64,000 nucleotides of DNA from Mycoplana azooxidifex (GCF_014196765.1 NZ_JACIEE010000009.1:228318-292317); one strand, 5' to 3'. Numbered from the stretch's first letter, positions 49,197 to 59,288 are shown. The notes: generated by a model from the sequence alone, not told the origin. Program-made: numbers and translations.

Positions 49197-49841
49197 ATGA
49201 ACCTCAGGAGAGAACTGGAAATGACGAGACGTGGATTGCTCGCCGGCACCGCCGCATCGGTTGCCGTCACCGCATCGGTCTCCGCCAGCCGCGCGCAGCA
49301 GGCGACGGGGCCGGCCGAAGGCGCTGCGGCGAAAACGTCGGTCTCCTTCGACGTCAACGGCACGCGCCGGCAACTGGAGCTGGACACGCGGACGACGCTG
49401 CTCGACGCCCTGCGCGAGCACATGCAACTGACCGGCACCAAGAAAGGCTGCGACCACGGCCAATGCGGCGCCTGCACGGTGCTGGTCGACGGCCGGCGGA
49501 TCAATTCCTGTCTGACGCTGGCCGTGATGCACGACGGCGACAGCATCACCACCATCGAGGGCCTCGGCGCGCCGACCGACCTGCACCCGATGCAGGCGGC
49601 CTTCATCAAGCATGACGGTTTCCAGTGCGGCTACTGCACGCCCGGGCAGATCTGTTCCGCCGTCGCCGTGCTCGAGGAGATCAAGGCCGGCATTCCGAGC
49701 CATGCAGGTGTCGCGCCGGACGAGCGGCCGCAGGTGACGAAGGCGGAGCTGCGCGAACGGATGAGCGGCAACATCTGTCGATGCGGCGCCTATTCCAACA
49801 TCGTCGACGCCGTCATGGACGTCGCGGGGAGGCAGGCATGA
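49197..49841 (+). CDS. paoA: Periplasmic aldehyde oxidoreductase [2Fe-2S] subunit
   Basis: The 214-aa small subunit has a twin-arginine leader ([20 protein letters not shown]) and the two cluster sites of the xanthine-oxidase family: [16 protein letters not shown] and the [17 protein letters not shown] pair. E. coli PaoA has the same exported arrangement and carries the heterotrimer to the periplasm. ATG 49197 is listed; ATG 49221 lies 10 bases after AGGAGA and gives a minimal MTRR n-region, so it is a real alternative. It overlaps paoB by 4 bp. Confidence 0.93.
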   Translation: MNLRRELEMTRRGLLAGTAASVAVTASVSASRAQQATGPAEGAAAKTSVSFDVNGTRRQLELDTRTTLLDALREHMQLTGTKKGCDHGQCGACTVLVDGRRINSCLTLAVMHDGDSITTIEGLGAPTDLHPMQAAFIKHDGFQCGYCTPGQICSAVAVLEEIKAGIPSHAGVAPDERPQVTKAELRERMSGNICRCGAYSNIVDAVMDVAGRQA

Positions 49842-50788
49842 AATCCTTCACCTATGAACGCGCCACCTCCGCGGCCGACGCCGCCGCGAAGGCTGCCGGC
49901 ACCCCGGGCGCCCGCTTCATCGCGGGAGGAACGAACCTCCTGGACCTGATGAAGCTCGAGATCGAGACGCCCACCCACCTGATCGACGTCAACCGGCTCG
50001 GGCTGGACAGGATCGAGAGCACCGACGACGGCGGGCTTCGCATCGGCGCGCTGGTGCGCAACACCGACCTTGCCTCGGACGAGCGCGTTCGCCGCGACTA
50101 CGCGATACTGTCGCGCGCCTTGATGGCGGGCGCCTCGGGGCAGTTGCGCAACAAGGCGACCACCGCCGGCAACCTGATGCAGCGGACGCGCTGTCCCTAT
50201 TTCTACGACACCAGCCAGCCCTGCAACAAGCGCCGGCCCGGCAGCGGCTGTTCGGCACTCGACGGCTTCAGCCGGCAGCTCGGGGTGATCGGCGTCAGCG
50301 ACGCCTGCATCGCCACCCATCCGAGCGACATGGCGGTCGCGATGCGCGCACTCGATGCGAAGGTCGAGACCGTCAAGCCCGACGGCGCGACGCGGGCGAT
50401 CCCGATCGCCGATTTCCATCGGCTGCCGGGTGAGGCGCCGCAGGTCGAGACGGCGCTGGAGGCGGGCGAACTGATCACCGCGGTCACGCTGCCGTCGCCG
50501 CCGGGTGGCCGGCACTTCTACCGCAAGGTCCGCGACCGCGCCTCCTACGCGTTTGCGCTGGTCTCGGTCGGGGCGGTGATCCACCCGGACGGAACGGGCC
50601 GGGTGGCCGTCGGCGGGATCGCGCCGCGACCCTGGCGTGTCGAGGCGGCCGAAACCGAGATGCCGAGCGGGGCCAAGCCGGTGGCCGAGCGCCTGCTCGC
50701 CGACGCCAGACCGACCGAACACAACGCCTTCAAGCTGACGCTGGTGGAGCGGACGCTTGCCGCAGTGCTGGAAGAGGCAAGGAGCTGA
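49838..50788 (+). CDS. paoB: Periplasmic aldehyde oxidoreductase FAD/[4Fe-4S] subunit
   Basis: The 316-aa subunit has a FAD-binding domain ([19 protein letters not shown] at about 24-42; [13 protein letters not shown] at about 105-120). A cysteine insert [20 protein letters not shown] reproduces the [4Fe-4S] loop that distinguishes PaoB from ordinary FAD subunits. The C-terminal CO-dehydrogenase flavoprotein domain is complete. ATG overlap (ATGA) with paoA shows translational coupling. Confidence 0.93.
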   Translation: MKSFTYERATSAADAAAKAAGTPGARFIAGGTNLLDLMKLEIETPTHLIDVNRLGLDRIESTDDGGLRIGALVRNTDLASDERVRRDYAILSRALMAGASGQLRNKATTAGNLMQRTRCPYFYDTSQPCNKRRPGSGCSALDGFSRQLGVIGVSDACIATHPSDMAVAMRALDAKVETVKPDGATRAIPIADFHRLPGEAPQVETALEAGELITAVTLPSPPGGRHFYRKVRDRASYAFALVSVGAVIHPDGTGRVAVGGIAPRPWRVEAAETEMPSGAKPVAERLLADARPTEHNAFKLTLVERTLAAVLEEARS

Positions 50789-50791
50789 GCG

Positions 50792-52975
50792 ATGAAATTC
50801 GATAGTCCCGCGACGACCAATCCGATCGACCAGCTGAAGGTGGTCGGAAAGCCGATCGACCGCATCGACGGCCGCTACAAGGCGACAGGTACGGCAACCT
50901 ACGCCTACGAATGGCGCGAGGCGACGCTGGCGCCGGCCTATGGATATCCCGTGGCGGCAGGCATCGCCAAGGGGCTGATCCGGTCGATGGACCTGCACGA
51001 GGCCAAGGCTGCGCCCGGCGTGCTGGCCATCGTCACCGCCGAGAATGCCGGCGAGCTCGGCAAGGGTGAGAAGAACGTCGCCAAGCTGCTCGGCGGCCCG
51101 CAAATCGACCACTATCACCAGGCGATTGCGGTGGTGGTGGCCGAGACCTTCGAGCAGGCCCGCGCGGCAGCGGCCCTGATCAGGGTGGACTACGAGGCGG
51201 TCGAGGGAAGCTACGATCTCGCCGGCATGAAGGACAAGGTGCGCGGCAATCCCGACGCCGAGGTCGGCGATTTTGCAGGCGCCTTCCCCGCGGCCGCCGT
51301 GCAGTTCGACCAGACCTACACGACGCCGGACCAGTCGCACGCGATGATGGAGCCGCATGCCTCGCTCGCCGCCTGGGAGGGAGACGAACTGATCGTGTGG
51401 ACCTCCAACCAGATGATCAACTGGGGGCAGGGCGATCTGGCAGCGACGCTCGGCATCCCGCAGGAAAAGGTGCATCTGGTCTCGCCCTATATCGGCGGCG
51501 GTTTCGGCGGCAAACTGTTCCTCAGGGCCGATGCGCTTCTGGCAGCGCTCGGTGCCCGCGCCGCCAGGCGACCGGTCAAGGTGGCGCTGCCGCGTCCGCT
51601 GATGATCAACAACGGCACGCACCGTCCGGCGACGATCCAGCGGATCCGCATCGGCGCGGACGCGGACGGCAGGATCACCGCGATCGGTCACGAGTCCTGG
51701 TCGGGCAATCTCAAGGACGGCGAGCCGGAGAATGCCACCGACCAGACGCGGCTGCTCTATGCCGGCGCCAACCGGATGGTAGCGACGCGGCTTGCGCTGC
51801 TCGACCTGCCGGAGGGCAATGCGATGCGGGCGCCCGGCGAGGCGCCCGGCCTGATGGCGCTGGAGATCGCCATGGACGAGATGGCGGAAAAGCTCGGCAT
51901 GGACCCGATCGACTTCCGTGCGCTGAACGACACGCAGGTCGATCCGGAAAAGCCCGATCGTCCCTTCTCCAAGCGCCAGCTCGTCGAGTGCATGCGGATG
52001 GGGGCGGAACGGTTCGGCTGGAACAGGCGCAATGCCAACCCGGGGCAGGTCCGCGACGGGCGATGGCTCATCGGGATCGGGATGGCCGCGGGTTATCGCG
52101 GCGCGCCGGTCATGACATCGGCTGCGCGGGTCCGGCTCGACAGCGACGGCGTCGTCACGGTGGAGACCGACATGACCGACATCGGCACCGGCAGCTACAC
52201 GATCATCGCCCAGACGGCGGCCGAGATGATGGGCGTATCCCTGGACAAGGTTGCCGTCCGGCTCGGCGATTCGCGCTTTCCGGTCTCCGCCGGCTCGGGC
52301 GGTCAGTGGGGCGCCAACAGTGCCACCGCCGGCGTCTATGCGGCGTGCGTCAAGCTGCGCGAGGCGATCGCCAGGAAGCTCGGTCTGAATTCCGACGCCG
52401 TCGCCTTTGCCGACGGCAAGATCGCGACGGGTGAGCGGACCATGCCGCTTGCCTCCGTTGCCGGCGGCGAGGGGATCGTCGCCGAGGATGCGATGGAGTT
52501 CGGCAAATTCAACGAGAGCTCGGTGCAGGCGACGTTCGCCGGGCACTTCATCGAGGTGGGCGTGGATGCGCTGACGGCCGAGGTGCGCATCCGCCGCATG
52601 CTCGCCGTCTGCGCGGCGGGCCGCATCCTCAATCCCAAGACCGCGCGCAGCCAGGTGATCGGCGCCATGACGATGGGCGTGGGCGCGGCGCTGATGGAAG
52701 AGCTTGCGGTGGACAAGAAGCGCGGCTTCTTCGTCAATCATGACCTCGCCAGCTACGAGGTGCCCGTGCATGCCGACATTCCCGAGCAGGAGGTGATCTT
52801 CCTCGACGAGACCGATCCGCTTTCCTCGCCGATGAAGGCGAAGGGGGTGGGCGAACTCGGCCTGTGCGGCGTGGGGGCGGCGATCGCGAACGCGATCTAC
52901 AACGCCACCGGCGTGCGCGTACGCGACTACCCGGTCACGATCGACAAGATGATCGACAGACTGCCGCAGGCATAG
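50792..52975 (+). CDS. paoC: Periplasmic aldehyde oxidoreductase molybdenum subunit
   Basis: The 727-aa molybdopterin cytosine dinucleotide-binding subunit contains the substrate-channel motifs PYIGGGFGGKLF, NAMRAPGEAPGL and a closing KGVGELGLCGVGAA with the catalytic glutamate. TSNQMINWGQGD and GSGGQWGANSATAG are the typical cofactor loops. No separate leader is present, as expected because paoA carries the Tat signal. It oxidises aldehydes to acids in the periplasm. A PaoD/XdhC-type maturation factor is not encoded directly downstream. Confidence 0.94.
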   Translation: MKFDSPATTNPIDQLKVVGKPIDRIDGRYKATGTATYAYEWREATLAPAYGYPVAAGIAKGLIRSMDLHEAKAAPGVLAIVTAENAGELGKGEKNVAKLLGGPQIDHYHQAIAVVVAETFEQARAAAALIRVDYEAVEGSYDLAGMKDKVRGNPDAEVGDFAGAFPAAAVQFDQTYTTPDQSHAMMEPHASLAAWEGDELIVWTSNQMINWGQGDLAATLGIPQEKVHLVSPYIGGGFGGKLFLRADALLAALGARAARRPVKVALPRPLMINNGTHRPATIQRIRIGADADGRITAIGHESWSGNLKDGEPENATDQTRLLYAGANRMVATRLALLDLPEGNAMRAPGEAPGLMALEIAMDEMAEKLGMDPIDFRALNDTQVDPEKPDRPFSKRQLVECMRMGAERFGWNRRNANPGQVRDGRWLIGIGMAAGYRGAPVMTSAARVRLDSDGVVTVETDMTDIGTGSYTIIAQTAAEMMGVSLDKVAVRLGDSRFPVSAGSGGQWGANSATAGVYAACVKLREAIARKLGLNSDAVAFADGKIATGERTMPLASVAGGEGIVAEDAMEFGKFNESSVQATFAGHFIEVGVDALTAEVRIRRMLAVCAAGRILNPKTARSQVIGAMTMGVGAALMEELAVDKKRGFFVNHDLASYEVPVHADIPEQEVIFLDETDPLSSPMKAKGVGELGLCGVGAAIANAIYNATGVRVRDYPVTIDKMIDRLPQA

Positions 52976-53008
52976 GCGCCCGCGATAGCCGGGACTAGCG
53001 ACAAGCGG

Positions 53009-53034
53009 GGGCGGCAGCCAATGTCCTGCCGCCC
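53009..53034. terminator. Hairpin between convergent paoC and RND genes
   Basis: GGGCGGCAG (53009-53017) pairs with CTGCCGCCC (53026-53034) around an 8-base loop. No strong T-run follows on either strand, so termination may be weak or need Rho. Confidence 0.45.
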
Positions 53035-53060
53035 GCGCTATGTGGCTTGGCGGCCCGCGA

Positions 53061-56000
53061 TCAGAGGTCGGCCGCCTCCAGTGCCGCGTCCTTGCGGCGC
53101 TCGCTGACCTTTTCCGGGTGGTGCCGGCCGGCGGAGCGCAGTGCCACGAAGAAGACGGGCGTCAGGAACAGGCCGAAAAAGGTCACGCCCAGCATGCCCG
53201 AGAAGACGGCGGTGCCGAGCGACTGGCGCATCTCGGCGCCCGGGCCGGTCGCGATCATCAGCGGCACCACGCCGAAGATGAAGGCGAACGCGGTCATCAG
53301 GATCGGCCGCAGGCGCAGGCGCGTCGCCTCCACCGCAGCCTCGACGGCCGTCTTGCCCTCGCGCTGGGCCTGGCGGGCGAACTCGACGATCAGGATCGCG
53401 TTCTTCGCCGCCAGCCCGATCAGCACGATCAGGCCGATCTGTGTGAGGATGTTGTTGTCCATCCCGCGCAGGTACACGCCGATCAGGGCGGCAAGCACCG
53501 CGAGCGGGACGATCAGGATGATCGCCAGCGGCAGTACCCAGCTCTCATATTGCGCGGCGAGCGCGAGGAAGACGAAGACCACCGACAGGGCGAAGATAAA
53601 CAGCGCCGTATTGCCGGTCGCCCGCTCCTGGAAAGCGAGTTCCGTCCATTCGAAGGAGGTGCCGGCGGGCAGCATCTCGCCGGCCAGCGCCTCCATCTTG
53701 TCGAGCGCCGTGCCGGTCGAGACGCCGGGCGCCGGATTGCCCTGCAGCGGCACGGAGACAAACATGTTGTAGCGCTGGACAAGCGTCGGGCCGCTGGCGT
53801 CGCGGATATCGACCAGCGTTCCGAGCGGCACGAGCGCGCCGGTGGCCGAGCGGACCTTCAGCGCCAGGATGTCCGCCCGGTCGAGGCGGAATTGCTGGTC
53901 TGCCTGGGCGCGCACCTGGTAGACGCGGCCGAAGGCGTTGAAGTCGTTGACGTAGGAGGTCCCGAGGTTGATCGACAGCGTCTCGAAGATGTTGGGGATC
54001 GGCACGTTCAGGGCGCGCGCCTTGTCGCGGTCGATCTCCAGGTAGAATTGCGGGCTCGAGGCGGAGAAAGTGGTGAAGACGCCGGTCAGCCCCTCGGTCT
54101 GGTTGGCCGCCCCCATCATCTGGTAGGCAAGCCCCAGCACGCGGCTCATGTCGGCGCTTTCGAGATCGACCAGTTGCATCTTGAAGCCGCCGGAATTGCC
54201 GACGCCGCGGATCGAGGGCGGCGGCACGGCGATGATGAAGGCCTCCTGGATGCTCTGCAGGCTGCCGAACAGTTGGCCGATGATCTGGTCGGCGTTGTGG
54301 CCGTGCTCCAGCCGCTCCTCGAAGCTTGCGAAGCTCGCGAAGATCACGCCGGCATTGGACGCATTGGTGAAGGTGGCGCCCGAGAAACCGGAGAAGGCGA
54401 CCGCGTTCTTCACGCCCGGCGTGTTGCGGATGATCTCCGAGGCGCGCAGCACCACCTCGTCGGTGCGGGCGAGCGAGGCGCCGTCGGGCAGTTGCACGAC
54501 GACGATCGCGTAGCCCTGGTCCATGGTCGGGATGAAGCCGCGCGGCACGATCTCGCCCATGTGCCAGGTGGCATAGAGCAGACCGGCGAAGACGAGCAGG
54601 CTGATCCCGATCGCCGTCCAGGTCGAGACGAGATGGCGCACGATCCAGGAATAGCCTTCGCTCAGTCGGTCGAAGCCGTAGTTGAAGCCGTCCGAGAGCT
54701 TGCGGACGGCGCGGGTCAGGGGATTGCTGCTGTGCTTCTCCTGCGAGTGGGGCCTAAGCAGGATACCGGCCAGCGCCGGCGACAGGGTCAGCGAATTCAA
54801 CGCCGAGATCGCTGTCGCGACCGCGATGGTGACGGCGAACTGCTGGTAGAACTGGCCGGAGATGCCGGGGATGAAGGCGGTCGGCACGAAGACGGCGATC
54901 AGCACCAGCGAAATCGCGATGACGGCCGCGCCGACCTCGTTCATCGTCACGTGTGCTGCCTCCTTCGGCGTCATGCCGAGCGCGAGGTTGCGCTCGACGT
55001 TCTCCACCACCACGATGGCGTCGTCGACGACGATGCCGATCGCCAGCACGAGGCCGAACAGGGTCAGCATGTTCAGTGAGAAGCCGAAGGCCAGCAGGAA
55101 GGCGAAGGTGCCGATCAGCGAGACGGGAATGGCGATGATCGGGATCAGCGCCGTGCGCCAGGACTGGAGGAAGACGAGCACGACGATCGCCACGAGCAAG
55201 GCCGCCTCGATGATGGTCTTGTAGACCTCGTTGATCGATTCGGAGATGAACTCGGTCGGATTGTAGACGATGCGGTATTCGAGGCCGGGCGGCAGCAGCG
55301 GCGACACCTCGTCCATCACGCGCTGGATGTCGGCTGCGGCGTCCAGCGCATTCGTGCCGGGCCGGGAGAAGATGCCGATCGCGACCGCGGGCTTGCCGTC
55401 GAGGTAGCTGTTGGAGACGTAGTCCCTGGCGCCGAGCTCGATGCGGGCGACGTCCTGCAACTGCACGAGCCGCCCCGCTTCGGTCGACTTGACGATGACA
55501 TAGCGGAACTGGCGGGGATCGGAGAACCGTCCTTCCGTCGTCACCGTATACTGGAAGGCGTTGTCGCCGGAGGTCGGCGGCCCGCCGATCGAGCCGCCGG
55601 AGACCTGCACGTTCTGGTCGCGCAGGGCCTGCACGACGTCGCTCGCCGTCATGCCGTAGGCGCCGAGCTTGTCAGGGTCGAGCCAGATGCGCAGCGCATA
55701 TTCGCGCTCACCGAACAGGGTGACGTCGCCGACGCCGTCCAGCCGCACCAGCCGGTCGCGGATGCGGGTCTTGGCGAAGTTGGAGATGTAGAGCTGGTCG
55801 TAGCGGTCGTTCGGCGACAGCAGGTGCACGACCATCATCAGGTCGGGCGAACTCTTGACCGTGGTGACGCCGATGCGGCGGACCTCCTCGGGCAACCTCG
55901 GCTCGGCGATCGCGACGCGGTTCTGGACGAGCACCTGCGCCTGGTCGAGGTCGGTGCCGAGCTTGAAGGTGATGGTCAGCGCCATGGAGCCGTCGGCGGT

Positions 56001-56252
56001 GGAATAGGAGGACATGTAGAGCATGTTCTCGACGCCGTTGATCTCCTGCTCGATCGGCGTCGCCACGGTGTCGGCGACCGTCTGCGCGTCGGCGCCGGGA
56101 TAGCTGGTGCGCACGACGATGGTCGGCGGCGCGATCTCGGGATACTGCGCCACGGGCAGCTGGAAATAGGCGATGCCGCCGACGATCAGAAGCACGATGG
56201 AAAGGACCGAGGCGAAGATCGGCCGGTCGACGAAGAAATGGGCGAACCTCAC
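53061..56252 (-). CDS. RND multidrug efflux permease (AcrB/MexB family)
   Basis: The 1063-aa inner-membrane protein begins RFAHFFVDRPIFASVLSIVL, the usual HAE1-type first helix. It has two periplasmic porter halves and 12 helices. The proton-relay region contains GIVVDDAIVVVENVERN (helix 4, paired acidic residues). QARAQADQQFRLDRADI and other porter motifs are intact. It would form a tripartite pump with the adaptor encoded upstream; the outer-membrane channel is not in the window. Its start overlaps the adaptor stop by 4 bp. Confidence 0.95.
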   Translation of the reverse strand: MRFAHFFVDRPIFASVLSIVLLIVGGIAYFQLPVAQYPEIAPPTIVVRTSYPGADAQTVADTVATPIEQEINGVENMLYMSSYSTADGSMALTITFKLGTDLDQAQVLVQNRVAIAEPRLPEEVRRIGVTTVKSSPDLMMVVHLLSPNDRYDQLYISNFAKTRIRDRLVRLDGVGDVTLFGEREYALRIWLDPDKLGAYGMTASDVVQALRDQNVQVSGGSIGGPPTSGDNAFQYTVTTEGRFSDPRQFRYVIVKSTEAGRLVQLQDVARIELGARDYVSNSYLDGKPAVAIGIFSRPGTNALDAAADIQRVMDEVSPLLPPGLEYRIVYNPTEFISESINEVYKTIIEAALLVAIVVLVFLQSWRTALIPIIAIPVSLIGTFAFLLAFGFSLNMLTLFGLVLAIGIVVDDAIVVVENVERNLALGMTPKEAAHVTMNEVGAAVIAISLVLIAVFVPTAFIPGISGQFYQQFAVTIAVATAISALNSLTLSPALAGILLRPHSQEKHSSNPLTRAVRKLSDGFNYGFDRLSEGYSWIVRHLVSTWTAIGISLLVFAGLLYATWHMGEIVPRGFIPTMDQGYAIVVVQLPDGASLARTDEVVLRASEIIRNTPGVKNAVAFSGFSGATFTNASNAGVIFASFASFEERLEHGHNADQIIGQLFGSLQSIQEAFIIAVPPPSIRGVGNSGGFKMQLVDLESADMSRVLGLAYQMMGAANQTEGLTGVFTTFSASSPQFYLEIDRDKARALNVPIPNIFETLSINLGTSYVNDFNAFGRVYQVRAQADQQFRLDRADILALKVRSATGALVPLGTLVDIRDASGPTLVQRYNMFVSVPLQGNPAPGVSTGTALDKMEALAGEMLPAGTSFEWTELAFQERATGNTALFIFALSVVFVFLALAAQYESWVLPLAIILIVPLAVLAALIGVYLRGMDNNILTQIGLIVLIGLAAKNAILIVEFARQAQREGKTAVEAAVEATRLRLRPILMTAFAFIFGVVPLMIATGPGAEMRQSLGTAVFSGMLGVTFFGLFLTPVFFVALRSAGRHHPEKVSERRKDAALEAADL

Positions 56253-57433
56253 TGCATCTGCTCCGCGCTGATCGTTTCGGGAACGGTCTCTGCGCGCTCA
56301 GCCGGCAGTTGCACCGTCTCGGCTGCGACCTTGATGCCCGGGCGGATGCGCATCAGCCCGTTGACGACGATCGTCTCGTTGCCCTCCATGCCGTCGCGGA
56401 TCACCCGGTAGCCGTAGATGCGCGGTCCGGTTCGCACCGGCTTGGTGCTGACGGTGCCGTCTTCGGCGACGACATAGACAACACGCTCGTTCTGGTCGGA
56501 GCCGATCGCCTCGTCGGGCACGAGGATCGCCCGGTAGGGCAGGGAGCCGCCGATCTGAATGCGGCCGAACAGGCCGGGCTGCAGCACGTAGTCGGGATTG
56601 GCGAGGCGGGCGCGGATGCGCATGGTGCCGGTCTGGTCGTCGACGCGGTTTTCGGCGAAGTCCAGCTTGCCCTCGAAGGCGGAATGCTGGAAGTCGCCGA
56701 TCGTCACCTTCACGGGCAGGCCGCTGCCGCCTTCCTGCAGCTGCGTGCCGCTGGCGCGGGCGGTGTCGGCATAGGAGAGCAGCCGCCGCTCGTCCACGTC
56801 GAAATAGAAGTCGATCGGGTCGAGGCTGACGATCGTGGTCAGAACGGTCTGGTCGGCCTGCACGAGGCTGCCGGTGGACAGCAGTCGTCGGTCGACGCGG
56901 CCGGAGATCGGCGCGGTGATGCCGGTATATTCCAGGTCGAGCCTGGCGCGCTCGACGGAGGCCTCGGCGCCGCGCACGTTGGCCTCGGCGGAGGCGAGTT
57001 CGCGGCGGCGGTCGTCGAGCGTCTGGATCGCCTGGCTGCCGCTCTTGACCAGCGCGTCGGCGCGCTTGAACTGGGCATCGGCGAACGTCAGCGTCGAGCG
57101 GGCCACTTCCAGCGCCGCCTCCGCCTCGTTGAGCGCGGTCCGGAAGGGCCGCTGGTCGATGACGAACAGGAGGTCGCCCTGCTTGACGATCGAGCCGTCC
57201 TTGAAATGGATCTCCTGAAGATAGCCGCCGACGCGGGAGCGCACGGAGACCTCGTCGACCGCCTGGAAGCGGCCGATAAACTCGTCGTTGTCGATGACCT
57301 CGCGCACGATCGGCTTGGCGGCGGTGACGCTCGGCGGGGCGTTCTGGGCAAGGGCCGCCGGGGGGAGGGCCGTGACGGCGAGAAGGGCGGACATTGCGGC
57401 GAAGAGACTGGCAGGCACGAGGATCTTGGTCAT
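56249..57433 (-). CDS. RND efflux periplasmic adaptor (AcrA/MexA family)
   Basis: The 394-aa protein has a Sec signal (ASLFAAMSALLAVTALPPAA) and a lipoyl half-motif (SVRSRVGGYLQEIHFKDGSIV, about 66-86). An alpha-hairpin at about 98-170, beta-barrel and membrane-proximal domains follow; GITAPISGRVDRRLLSTGSL is characteristic. ATG 57433 is used; the longer open frame upstream lacks a conserved sequence. It pairs with the RND permease. No TetR-type regulator was found in the upstream gap. Confidence 0.93.
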   Translation of the reverse strand: MTKILVPASLFAAMSALLAVTALPPAALAQNAPPSVTAAKPIVREVIDNDEFIGRFQAVDEVSVRSRVGGYLQEIHFKDGSIVKQGDLLFVIDQRPFRTALNEAEAALEVARSTLTFADAQFKRADALVKSGSQAIQTLDDRRRELASAEANVRGAEASVERARLDLEYTGITAPISGRVDRRLLSTGSLVQADQTVLTTIVSLDPIDFYFDVDERRLLSYADTARASGTQLQEGGSGLPVKVTIGDFQHSAFEGKLDFAENRVDDQTGTMRIRARLANPDYVLQPGLFGRIQIGGSLPYRAILVPDEAIGSDQNERVVYVVAEDGTVSTKPVRTGPRIYGYRVIRDGMEGNETIVVNGLMRIRPGIKVAAETVQLPAERAETVPETISAEQMQ

Positions 57434-58245
57434 GAGCTTTGCCTTCGGCTTCAAATGCGGGCACTCGATCGAAACGAACCGGTCTCCGGCCAGAAAACAG
57501 CAGGGACATCCGTCATTCGGAAAAGAACTTGTCTCAGAAATTCGCAGGCGTATTGCACAATCGGCCTGCCCGCGCGCGGCGGACAGGAAGGCCTTTGATG
57601 TCATCGGCCGGCGCCCTGAGGTCGGCCTGCAATCCCATGCCGTCTGCACGGGAACACAGTGCGCATCCCTCGCGCCCCCGGCTTTGCGGGGTGGCTGCTC
57701 TACAGGTAGGGGTGATTGTTGCGGATCGTCAATACCGGCGCGGCTTTTTCGGGCGAACTTTCGCAGGGCGGCGCCTGCACGCACCCGGCGTCGCGGGCGG
57801 CAGAGGGCAAATACCAAAAATTCAGACATAGCTCCATTTTGATACTTGACTCTAAAAATCATGATAACTAATGGTTGCTGCGGTTCGCTCGGTTGCCGGT
57901 CGCAAGACTGCAACCCGGCGGCCGACGGGGTGCGCGCCGCTGTTGCGGAACGCCACAGGGCATGGATGCGGGAGCGCCGAAGGGGCGGGCCGGCTATCGG
58001 AACATTTTCATCGCTGGACAACTGACCGATACGCCTTGGCGGGTCGGGCGGCGGAGCTTTGCCGTCGCTGCAACGGGGCCTAATTTGTTGCGTGAAATCA
58101 AATATGTGCGGTCTTTCGCCTTCTGTCGTCAGGTTGTCCCTCGTGGAGGGCAGCACCGGCAACAGTCACATAATGACTGGTCATCAAGCTAACTCCTTCA
58201 ACGCCAGGGCGCGCCCTCTGTGCGCCGCTGAAAAGGATTATCGAC
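57434..58245. other. Long divergent intergenic region before the hemophore genes
   Basis: The 812-bp gap between the RND adaptor and the HasA-like gene has no supported coding frame. An AT-rich section at about 57810-57875 contains TTGACT (57846-57851) and TAATGG 17 bases later, a possible plus-strand promoter leaving a leader of about 370 bases. A palindrome sits at 58163-58179. No recognised iron (Fur/Irr/RirA) box was found by eye. Confidence 0.4.
58163..58179. promoter_or_regulatory. Palindrome just upstream of the HasA-like gene
   Basis: CAGTCACATAATGACTG consists of perfect 6-bp arms around CATAA, 67-83 bp ahead of ATG 58246. A further GGTCA follows directly. It may be an operator or a short leader stem; no known regulator is assigned. 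Confidence 0.35.
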
Positions 58246-59172
58246 ATGGCTAACATTGCGATTACCGTGGACTCTGTGAGCGGCGTCAACGTCAATACTA
58301 TTCTCGACAATTTCAACGGGGGGTTTAGCCCCAATCCGATCACCGGGACCGGCAACGCCGGCGTGTTCGTGCCGAACACGGCGACGACGACCCCGACCAA
58401 CGACTACGTGGAATACGGCATCCAGCCGCCGAGCGGCACCAACAGCGCGCTCGTGGCGCAGGGTGACTTCGTCTACTCGACCGGCACCCTGAGCGGTACG
58501 ATCGACAGCCTCAGCATCGGCACGGACCTCCTCAACGGAGGGACCTCGGTCGCCTCGCCGTCGGCGTCGTTCTCCGGCACCGACCTGAGCCTCGCCACCT
58601 CCGCCCTGACCATCAGCGGCCTCGCCCTCAGTGGTTCCGGCGCCGGCAATGCTCTGAACTCGACCTTCTTCGGCCTGCTCCAGGGCAACGAGGCGGCGTT
58701 CGAGGACTACCTCTTCAACAATGCCGCCAACAGCATCACCTTCAACGGCGGTGCCGGCGCGGATTCGATCACCGGCAGCATCAATGCCGATACGCTGATC
58801 GGCAACGGTGGGGCGGACACGCTGAACGGCGGTGCCGGCAACGACATCATCACCGGCGGCGCGGGGGCGGACGCCCTGACCGGCGGCACGGGCGCCGACA
58901 CGTTCGTCTTTACGCATCAGTCGCAAAGCTCGGCCTCGGCGTTCGACACGATCACGCAGTTCGTGGCCGGCGAGGACAGGCTCAACGTCAGCACCCTGAA
59001 TTTGAGCGGCGGCTATTCCGCTGCCGGCGCCGCTGCAGACAGCCTCTGGTACGACAGCTCCGCAGGCAAGTTCTTCGCCGACGTCACCGGCAACGACGGC
59101 GTTGCCGAGTTTGCCGTCGCCATCGGTTCCCTCAGCGGAACGCTGAGCGCCACAGACTTCATCTTCAGTTAA
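58246..59172 (+). CDS. HasA-like heme-binding domain fused to RTX repeats
   Basis: The 308-aa protein has no N-terminal signal. Residues about 1-165 align by pattern with the HasA hemophore: QGDFVYSTGTLSGTIDSLSI corresponds to the GGNLTY to GQLDSLSFG strand of Serratia HasA, placing Tyr77 at heme ligand Tyr75. Later FFGLLQGNEAAFEDYL corresponds to VYGLMSGDTGALETAL. His83 is replaced by Gly80 and the loop ligand His32 is absent. Residues about 168-222 are RTX repeats (GGAGADSITG, GGADTLNGGAGNDIITGG), followed by a beta-rich C-terminus with hydrophobic FIFS end, both signs of type I secretion. HasA itself is exported by a T1SS. Identification as a heme binder is by pattern and needs structure prediction. 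Confidence 0.82.
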   Translation: MANIAITVDSVSGVNVNTILDNFNGGFSPNPITGTGNAGVFVPNTATTTPTNDYVEYGIQPPSGTNSALVAQGDFVYSTGTLSGTIDSLSIGTDLLNGGTSVASPSASFSGTDLSLATSALTISGLALSGSGAGNALNSTFFGLLQGNEAAFEDYLFNNAANSITFNGGAGADSITGSINADTLIGNGGADTLNGGAGNDIITGGAGADALTGGTGADTFVFTHQSQSSASAFDTITQFVAGEDRLNVSTLNLSGGYSAAGAAADSLWYDSSAGKFFADVTGNDGVAEFAVAIGSLSGTLSATDFIFS

Positions 59173-59179
59173 CCGCACA

Positions 59180-59222
59180 GGGGCGGGCGCGTCCGAGGCT
59201 GCGTCCGTCCCATTTTTCTTTG
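59180..59222 (+). terminator. Intrinsic terminator after HasA-like gene
   Basis: GGGGCGGGCGC (59180-59190) pairs with GCGTCCGTCCC (59201-59211), including two G-U pairs, and is followed by TTTTTCTTT. It suggests that the giant gene downstream has its own promoter or relies on read-through. Confidence 0.72.
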
Positions 59223-59288
59223 CAACCGCCACGCTTTGGCTGCGCGCCGATTGAAACGGAACAGGGCGCGTAATTGGGGGATCAGGAC

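Noticed and set aside
49790..52771. 993-codon minus-strand open frame
   Set aside because: It runs antisense across paoB and paoC and is rich in His/Arg/Asp, as expected for GC-rich antisense frames.
58140..58245. Iron-regulator (RirA or Irr) box upstream of the HasA-like gene
   Set aside because: TGA-N9-TCA and the Irr motif were looked for; the visible TGA/TCA pairs have the wrong spacing.
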